Shown one piece after another: positions 59,901 to 64,000 of a DNA stretch of 64,000 nucleotides (position 1 is the stretch's first letter; every line of letters starts with the position of its first letter). The stretch is from Terriglobia bacterium. Its GTDB lineage: Bacteria > Acidobacteriota > Polarisedimenticolia > Polarisedimenticolales > JAIQFR01. The DNA lies in contig JAIQFR010000004.1 in the NCBI GenBank assembly GCA_020073205.1, positions 1 through 64,000 of the forward strand, in the 5' to 3' direction. A program made the position numbers and the translations under genes. The notes under the pieces were generated by a model. That model was not told the origin of the DNA. It saw only the letters and a program-made list of their open reading frames with translations, and made no database searches.

Positions 59901-61978
59901 CACAGATAGCCGCCAGCGCAGTGGGTGTACGAGGCCGTCCACGACGCTCCGTCATCACCGCCCCGCTCCGTAGTGGAAGAGAGATTCCCCGCGCTATCGT
60001 AAGAGTACGTCGTGCCGACATCGCCGGCGTAAGTCAGACTGCCAGGACAAGCGAGCCGGTCAGCCCCGATCGTTCCATTACGGACGATCTCGCAGTCCAG
60101 GTGGTCTAGAGTGAAATGCCGGTCCGTGCGGCTCACCACCTCACCAGACGCGTTCCGCACCTCCACGAACCGGTGGGCATCGTGGTACTCCGGAGTCGAC
60201 TCGTACTCCGTCCAGGTCGACCGATACGGAAGCTCGCCATCGTACTCGGTAACCTGCTTGGGTTTCGAGATGCAGCCGCTCGTCCATTCGCTGTACACCA
60301 CCCTCCGCGTCGCTTCCGGATTCGCGCCATCGCCTGCGTATGTCGTCCGTTCCTCCGTCGTTCTGGGGTCAACCGCGATCGAGTAAATATCCGGCGGCCA
60401 TGTGCAATCCGGACCACAGAGCGGCACCCGGTACTGGAACATTCTTCCGGCATAATCGTAAGAATAGTCAACGTGCTTCACCAGCCGCGTGTCTCCACTC
60501 TCAGCGCCCGAGTAGTAGAAGATGTAGTACAGCAGCCCGTCTGCCCATCCACTCGCGCAATCGCCATAGGCGTTGCACCCCGTGTCCCCGTACAGCGTCC
60601 GCCCGAACCAGTACACTGTGAGGTTATCGAACGGGTCGAGGACCTTGACTTCTTGCGGGTTCGAGGCCGGGAAGATCCCACGTTGGGCCGGGTTGATTAT
60701 GTCCTCGGGGCTGCGAATCACGCCATCCCCGAACCGCGACCAGCTCCACTTATAGGTTCGGCCTCCCGGCGTGCTCCTGCCGTCGGCGAACAGTGTTTTG
60801 AAGAAGAGCTCCATGTGATAGGGCCGCTTCGGGTTGGTCGGATACCAGGCGTAGTAGTAGTCGATATCCGCTCCTGTCGGAAGGTGCCTACCCGTGAGGT
60901 AACCCGCATTCAGCTCGTCGCCCGGTCCGAAATAACTGAAACCGTAATACTCTGCGGAGGGATTCAGGAGCGGGTAGGAGATCTTCGTCAGGAACTTCTT
61001 CATCTGCCAGGTGCTATTGGTGTCTACGGGGTCGTACACCTGGTCGCTCGAGAACGTGAACGAGTACGTCGCGTTCCGGTTCGAATCGTGTGTCTCCGAT
61101 CCCGCAAACGAGGGAACTCTCAGCGTGGCAGGGTTGCCGGGAGTGTACGTGATCACGCGGCCGAGGCTGTCGGTCACAGACGCCAGCTCCGGCGGGAACA
61201 CACTTCCCCCATAAGTCGCGTACTGGATCGTCACGTTCTGGGCGGGATAACTCACGTCTTCGATCTTCGTCGCGTACCACCCGATGGACGAGCTGACGTT
61301 GTGCGCCCCGAACGTGATCTTCGTGCCATCGCCCGGAAGAACTTCCCAGTACTCGGTGGGCGTCGTAATGTGATCGATCTTGATGCCGGTGCCGTCCAGC
61401 GTGTAGCCGCTAACGCATCGCTCCTCGCCATGGGCGTTCGTATCGTTGTCTATGTCCCAGAGGTGCCCACCAACATCGCAGAAGAAGTGCTCCGCACCGT
61501 CCGGTGCCTGGTACCGGAACACGAACGACTTGTCGTCCTTCACACTGGCCGGGACGCTCTTCCGTTGGTAGATTCTTCCGAACCCGAGTCGGAATCCTAA
61601 CCCGTACGTGTCGTCGGCGACGAGCGTACCCGAGCAAACAGTGTGCGGGTCGATGCTCGTGCAGTCGTGCTCCCAGAGCTTCGAGTTGTAGTAGAGCGTC
61701 ATCTGGTAGCCGAAGTGGTCATTCACCATGTACTTCGGACCGATAGGAATCGTCAAGTTGAGGTTCCCCGTCATCACGTCGACGTTCTCGCCCTGGAGGG
61801 CCGACTCGAAGACGTGGTTTGTGGAGAGCCCTATCTGGTCGTTTTGAATCTCCCCGGCGGAGACGCCGGAGATGGCGAGCACGAGGGAAGACACGCATAG
61901 CACGCCGAATCGCAATGCCCGTGGAAACCGATCAAGCAGCTGGACCGTGGCCACATGAGATCCGCTCGTTCGCTTCAT
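53915..61978 (-). CDS. RHS-repeat protein with a large fibronectin-type insertion
   Basis: 2687 residues. A signal-like N-terminus (about 10-38, FGVLCVSSLVLAISGVSAG) is followed by an unassigned region (about 40-650) and YD/RHS-type repeats (about 675-1430; RDPSGQVLSEFRRTIGD). About seven fibronectin-III-like modules follow (about 1440-2400). The RHS core comes after them (about 2411-2490; DHLGSVRLVTDDEGNVIAQH, GHERDAGTGLDYMLGRYYAS). The C-terminal tail of about 190 residues contains HEDAGVAGYFEVRHEE and ends in a Lys/Pro tract. The usual design has repeats running directly into the core, so the insertion is unusual. The start was set at the ATG preceded by a G9 run; longer in-frame extensions overlap the divergent gene. 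Confidence 0.88.
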   Translation of the reverse strand: MKRTSGSHVATVQLLDRFPRALRFGVLCVSSLVLAISGVSAGEIQNDQIGLSTNHVFESALQGENVDVMTGNLNLTIPIGPKYMVNDHFGYQMTLYYNSKLWEHDCTSIDPHTVCSGTLVADDTYGLGFRLGFGRIYQRKSVPASVKDDKSFVFRYQAPDGAEHFFCDVGGHLWDIDNDTNAHGEERCVSGYTLDGTGIKIDHITTPTEYWEVLPGDGTKITFGAHNVSSSIGWYATKIEDVSYPAQNVTIQYATYGGSVFPPELASVTDSLGRVITYTPGNPATLRVPSFAGSETHDSNRNATYSFTFSSDQVYDPVDTNSTWQMKKFLTKISYPLLNPSAEYYGFSYFGPGDELNAGYLTGRHLPTGADIDYYYAWYPTNPKRPYHMELFFKTLFADGRSTPGGRTYKWSWSRFGDGVIRSPEDIINPAQRGIFPASNPQEVKVLDPFDNLTVYWFGRTLYGDTGCNAYGDCASGWADGLLYYIFYYSGAESGDTRLVKHVDYSYDYAGRMFQYRVPLCGPDCTWPPDIYSIAVDPRTTEERTTYAGDGANPEATRRVVYSEWTSGCISKPKQVTEYDGELPYRSTWTEYESTPEYHDAHRFVEVRNASGEVVSRTDRHFTLDHLDCEIVRNGTIGADRLACPGSLTYAGDVGTTYSYDSAGNLSSTTERGGDDGASWTASYTHCAGGYLCGKQYGGITWNALDRDIDFNTGLVIASRDPAGTETTYDWDDLGRLKSISPVLPERPTTMYYPSLLQTSVTREVASDDFTQITYVYDNLGRQIETRRRDLVGSSVSPPSLDFQKTQYDIEGRVLCRSDWADMGTTDTDLKWTKYSYLLTPPPGSLTCDEATHVDPVGRVHKVERPDGSKVETDYAGLATMVTVCGLNQDPASGTAACGMTTTRVNDALGRLASVTSPASAATATYTYDELDHLVEVKLIDPAHPTVMQLREFTFDPLGQLRRATNPENGTVEYLSYDARGNLLQFRDARQSLFVNTYDAASRLTQRSIRLGGGDQTLVENTYDTEFGEGSGAVNGKLTRQRSFKLVNGLSALVADQQFGFGPPNDSSPCDSEYKGLNGRLAWHRQNLEPWCTDVVTEYCQDSMGHDSLVAYPDFSGSGRTRSRVINQFKNGFLWEIHDWDRNLEYLHDVSYDPSGDVTEIVRGNTIRDTIDRDVMSRPSRIRVLSSLSPVPHPPIRPPSQVHPRPVGDGPGLQVGRESNDPNEIAAEQALSPLWDTGVYAYDGAGNVRSIGSTSYQYDGVNRLVQGPVAVTPSVINPSVSYRYDAFGNYLGWQTSGYDYPRHTLTVDSDTNRVSQQEQVYWPGAWPVVHTFWNYYYDQNGNMVSQVRTTGSSGPTDTLGFTYDVQNRLEAVSNTVTGTIGSYDYDADGYRVRSETDGAETFYLRDPSGQVLSEFRRTIGDTDSPVWDKDYVYAFGKVFGLVKNEVPRTLAEPWAEQVTSTGLTLKWKAGPDPDILGYVVQAAYQQTLEYHATTFDYEITDGSMTLTDTFPFEAGTETRVTYTVMAMDTAANVSDPSPALIVHPGAANGPPTPTGLTAEAGDRRVQLLWNAITAEEVEDIRGYYVDRSSGGAWVRLTSSVVGQANYLDVQVSNGTTYSYRVWAVDTSGRLSSSPSTTASARPHDTIPPAKPVGVEAEADRETGKIRLFWRAVLDPDVASYLIYRSETQGVVGPLVATRAKTTADPEQYVDPVTEGATHYYRIGALDSSGNASELSGEVSARPRRADISAPTLQSAVYGVDQKGTTSIDGYTYDPPLGHTNPDGCNVDSEDDDVIQVVVTWTATNLAEGYRVYRAEGAGGRFYEIAEVPNSATSYPDTDASAADYTYYVVATKTIGVVKEESGGSGTIEATDFFSTNSSVRNLQADYGVGEYGTYNNASRLVRLFWSRVPTSQLVGYHVYRRCKLFDYCGFGGPQEHRVDAFSCEPTWVRLTDGPVSDNLRVFDDRTIGGLKGCYDYAVRPVGPDFKEGNVTKILEANVSPQTDLSGTCLAGGWDEYDPTWNQPDWSNDNAMARINGQPRTLAPDYVQVHWYEKAALNSQQPSVYVWVTWDRVPTRNWPDLAGFYIEVAGSDNGPWTRVTQHPVAWWENHWASMGEDVKLSIYNAGVHDWVSQYYGHARCLRFRVISVDESGTEYWPATPSSSSYYWDWVSTYPSATCSSTPTPTAPENLHASTAQAATPCSTKLEWDPVDGASKYNVYRMVLMEGYYFYRTHIQTATVTVAQHEASGTEESYIEAGEQDNRNYYTTTENTCPFWQGVGDTTTYCTTGHLEAYYVTAENAVGGESPRSNVVFWNCAGDLGYSRLWTPDHETGDEVLLASMGAGAMNGPVCSETPLLFNDRVGGLLGLEGHGLPDAPRAQDSAIGSPKGSAGSMPAVAPFTKLGSFPDPPWALYDLHTDHLGSVRLVTDDEGNVIAQHDYVPFGDEVPPQLDYTTHMFTGHERDAGTGLDYMLGRYYASVLGRFVNVDPTTDSVDVQDAQTWNRYSYARNNPMRFIDLLGEATIDAPTTYQADVDESKIRDLTGSYYKEGAWIVDMGPPVWNDDTCELDITYSPIVLFEKGLDPAQQPEVKAHEDAGVAGYFEVRHEEGYDDLDQKLTKIRNKYVELGNKSGWTPERSFSWARWKMEWEWARVRNLLAKKARQKHDELHKKEKKAKPKPKPQPQPPTPH

Positions 61979-61982
61979 GGTG

Positions 61983-61991
61983 CCCCCCCCC
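61983..61991 (-). promoter_or_regulatory. G9 tract in the Shine-Dalgarno position of the RHS gene
   Basis: Nine C on the plus strand give nine G in the RHS mRNA, four bases before its ATG. Slippage would change spacing or binding-site strength and so could switch translation level. Confidence 0.5.
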
Positions 61992-62026
61992 AACGCGGAG
62001 ATTGCCCGTGCTAGAGTTGTTCCCCG

Positions 62027-62992
62027 ATGCGGTGCGCATTCGAGAAGAAGATGTTCACCGTCGCTCTCGTCGCGGCAGCCCCTTTGCTCGTCATGTGTGG
62101 CCCGACTGCGCTGCGAGCGGCCCCTCAACGAGCCTCGGTTCGCAGCGAGGCTCTGGTGGAGAGCCTGCTTCGACTCGATGCCAGGGTCCCGATGGCACCA
62201 GACGCTGAAGCCGCTCGTGACGCCTTCAGCAGCTACTCGAAGCAACTCGGTCGCTGCGGCGATCCCGCGACCGACGCGGAGCAGTGGGTGACCTGCGCCC
62301 TCGACGTCCTCCTCGGCGAAGACGGCATCCGGCCCACCTCTCGGCCCGCTTTGCCGGAAGTCCATGCGGCGAGTTTCGCGGTAGCTTCGCGGGAGGGTTC
62401 TTGCTCTGCAATCGTGGCTGCCGTCCTCGCGGTCTGCGAACCCTATGGGGCCCCGTTCGAGGCGATTGTCCTGCGAGACCACGTCGTTTTGGCCTTGCGT
62501 GGTTCCGATGACCACGTCTTCGAGCCCCTCGAGGGGGGCCGCAGGTTGTCCCAGAGCGATCTGGCGAAGCATGGGCCGGCGCCGCCGGGAAGTCCGATCC
62601 GCACCGACGGGCACGGCTTCCTGCCGTACTACCTCGACAACCTCGCCGTTCGCCTCGCCGAGGCGGGAGACGCCGGGCGCGCGGAGGTCGAGTTCCGGGA
62701 GGCACTTTCCATGGGGCCTCGGGTCGGGAGGGTACGGTTCGATTTCGGGACCTTTCTCCTCCAGGCTGCACGCTATGAGGAGAGCGTACGGTCGCTCGAA
62801 AAGGCCATCCGGCTCGGGTGGGACGACGCCGCGGCCTGGGTGAACCGCGGCGTTGCACTCTGGAAGCTGGGGAAGACTCGGGCCGCGCGCCGATCTTTCG
62901 AGCACGCGCTGGCATTGCAACCCGACAACCGCGAAGCGGCGATCAACCTCAAGGCTCTGAGCGAGCGGGCACAGCCGACGGGTCCGCGCTAG
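62027..62992 (+). CDS. Exported transglutaminase-like/TPR protein
   Basis: 321 residues. A signal peptide (MFTVALVAAAPLLVMCG) is followed by a SirB1/transglutaminase-core-like segment at about 120-165 (ASREGSCSAIVAAVLAV and VLRDHVVLALRG, with Cys and His in the order of that fold) and a TPR-type C-terminal half (about 205-318; GDAGRAEVEFREALSMGP, WVNRGVALWKLGKTRAARRS). SirB1-like proteins are uncharacterised. The third catalytic residue was not confirmed, so enzymatic activity is uncertain. A second in-frame ATG at 62051 is possible. It is divergent from the RHS gene across a 48-base spacer that contains the G9 tract. Confidence 0.78.
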   Translation: MRCAFEKKMFTVALVAAAPLLVMCGPTALRAAPQRASVRSEALVESLLRLDARVPMAPDAEAARDAFSSYSKQLGRCGDPATDAEQWVTCALDVLLGEDGIRPTSRPALPEVHAASFAVASREGSCSAIVAAVLAVCEPYGAPFEAIVLRDHVVLALRGSDDHVFEPLEGGRRLSQSDLAKHGPAPPGSPIRTDGHGFLPYYLDNLAVRLAEAGDAGRAEVEFREALSMGPRVGRVRFDFGTFLLQAARYEESVRSLEKAIRLGWDDAAAWVNRGVALWKLGKTRAARRSFEHALALQPDNREAAINLKALSERAQPTGPR

Positions 62993-63735
62993 ACCGTGAC
63001 GCCCCTCGCGGACGCAGCTACGCTGCCACCTCCGTGCCCGCGACCGAGCAGGCCACTGCCGCATGCCGATGTTCTTCGTAACGCCCCCCCGGGCGCCGGG
63101 CTACGCCCGCTCCTATCGCCGGTCGTGGTCGCGGCGAAACGCTGTCTCTCGCCGCGCGACCGGAAAAACCCTCTCTGCGATCCGAGATACTCCTCGGCGA
63201 TCAGCGTGTCAACAGCATTCTTTCTTTGCTACAGAAATTGTTGCACAATCGCCGCACTCCCCGTATCGTTCGCCACCCGGTGGTGCGTCATCGACCAGCA
63301 CCGCACGGTGCCTGTGTGGGAACTCAAGAACGAAAGGCGTTCACCGAGTTTCAGCTTGGCAACGAATGGGATGGCGATTGTCCGCTTGCCGATCCCCACC
63401 ATCCGCTGCCCCGGCTACGTGATCGACCACGTCAGGCTGCGGGAGGAGGGCGGGGCGGGGTGCCGGATCCCCGAGAGAGCGAGCTACCTGATGAACCCGA
63501 CCCGACACCTGCCCCCCCACGACCACCGCGCGGCGATGCTCGTGATGCGGGGGGGCCGCGTTTGCACCCGCCGTGCTACGAGCGGGAGCCACGACACCGG
63601 CGAGGATCTCAGCGAATGGAATCGCGGATCAGCGGACCTCGGCTCATTCGCTTCCTCTGCCACCCCCTTCAACGTGAAAAAGTGAGGTTCTGGTAGGGGC
63701 AGGGAATCCTCCGTGGCCGGGAGGACCCGCAGGCC
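62993..63735. other. Long region with no convincing gene
   Basis: Open frames here are GC-driven and overlap each other, and no clear binding site or conserved protein is visible. One stretch (63407-63460) resembles part of an HNH nuclease. A run of several short poly-C tracts (GCCCCCCC near 63085, CCCCCCC near 63507) indicates low-complexity sequence, probably a decayed gene or an assembly boundary. Confidence 0.5.
63407..63465 (+). pseudogene. Possible fragment of an HNH endonuclease
   Basis: In one frame the translation reads CPGYVIDHVRLREEGGA, which resembles the HNH motif (xPGYVxDHxxPLxxGGxxxPxN). The downstream Asn/His residues and a start are not seen. It could be chance. No symbol given. 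Confidence 0.28.
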
Positions 63736-64000
63736 CTAGGGTGGTGCACCTACGACCTCTCCGATTCCACGAACCAGCATTACGTTCGGACCGCGGTTTC
63801 CCGCTGGAGCGGTCTTCCCCCACCGAACCCACCAATCGACAAAGCGAGCCAGCGTCTTGTGCGTGATCTGCAGGACCTTCTCGGGTTCATCCAAGTACCC
63901 GCGGAGCCTCGACAGCTCTTGCGCATAGCAGGTCCCAGGAACTTGACAGCGGCGATCGGGGACCGCGATCGCGACGCTCACAAGAACGGTCCGACCAAGG
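63736..64000 (-). CDS. 3' part of an unidentified gene (5' end outside the window)
   Basis: The minus-strand frame is open from the window edge to the stop at 63736 and encodes about 88 residues, including VPDRRCQVPGTCYAQELSRL and ITHKTLARFVDWWVRWGKT. The composition looks like a globular protein and not an antisense shadow. No known family was recognised. Possibilities include an uncharacterised enzyme or a transposase-related protein; I cannot decide. Confidence 0.4.
   Translation of the reverse strand, partial: LGRTVLVSVAIAVPDRRCQVPGTCYAQELSRLRGYLDEPEKVLQITHKTLARFVDWWVRWGKTAPAGNRGPNVMLVRGIGEVVGAPP

Noticed and set aside
61979-63064. Longer start for the RHS gene, up to 63064
   Set aside because: It would overlap the divergent gene completely and its translation is Arg-rich and unlike any RHS N-terminus; the ATG at 61978 has a signal peptide.
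62996-63685. 229-residue plus-strand frame
   Set aside because: The composition is Arg/Pro-rich with no motif apart from a short HNH-like stretch, it competes with two other overlapping frames, and it has no clear binding site.

Overview
The window is GC-rich and closely packed with genes on both strands. It looks like chromosomal DNA from a Gram-negative bacterium with a large secreted-protein repertoire. An Acidobacteriota-type organism (Thermoanaerobaculia or Holophagae-like) is the best guess. This rests on the very large fibronectin/propeller/cysteine-repeat exoproteins, the tandem FtsX permeases, the LytS/LytTR pair and the PknB-type kinase, and not on any rRNA or marker gene. No tRNA, rRNA or CRISPR array was found.

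Layout. 1-6350: 3' part of a giant secreted protein, probably the tail of a subtilisin-like protease, with four tandem ~430-residue modules and a strong terminator. 6350-11500: housekeeping stretch with the Ada methylation-repair regulator, a membrane protein, a decayed alcohol dehydrogenase tail, an FmdB zinc ribbon, a TonB-domain protein and a multi-S1-domain RNA-binding protein. 11600-14320: a stress-type operon (LTxxQ Spy-like protein, ECF sigma factor, membrane anti-sigma candidate, small anchored protein) divergent from a Cys-rich secreted protein. 14500-21610: two LiaI/LiaF-like membrane proteins, a LytS-type histidine kinase, a LytTR response regulator, then a MacA-type adaptor and two MacB-type permeases with no ATPase gene nearby. 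21627-30380: two tandem paralogous exoproteins behind an XRE regulator with a degenerate S24 domain. 30381-32892: an AT-rich control region with two palindromes, a 43-codon ORF, a Ser/Thr kinase and an FHA protein. 32913-39901: a large CoA-dehydratase activase, a VOC protein, a small membrane protein and a DUF4153 membrane protein. 40049-48484: a 2811-residue mosaic exoprotein.

48513-53085 is mobile DNA: a three-gene serine-recombinase cassette with an A9 slippage site, followed by an ISNCY-family insertion sequence with recognisable inverted repeats. 53316-61978 holds a 2687-residue RHS protein with about 970 residues of fibronectin-like modules inserted before its core, followed by a small secreted or lipoprotein gene that could be its immunity partner. 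A divergent transglutaminase-like/TPR gene faces it across a 48-bp spacer containing a G9 tract. The right end (63000-64000) is mostly decayed sequence plus the 3' end of an unidentified gene.

Five exoproteins occupy almost half of the window. Several share two building blocks: a Cys-rich repeat, and a C-terminal module with a YD(V/I)VRG motif. Surface and secretion biology is therefore the dominant theme. The most promising less-described items are the FN3-interrupted RHS protein with its neighbour, the A9-linked recombinase cassette, the XRE/S24-like regulator with its palindromes, and the mosaic exoprotein.
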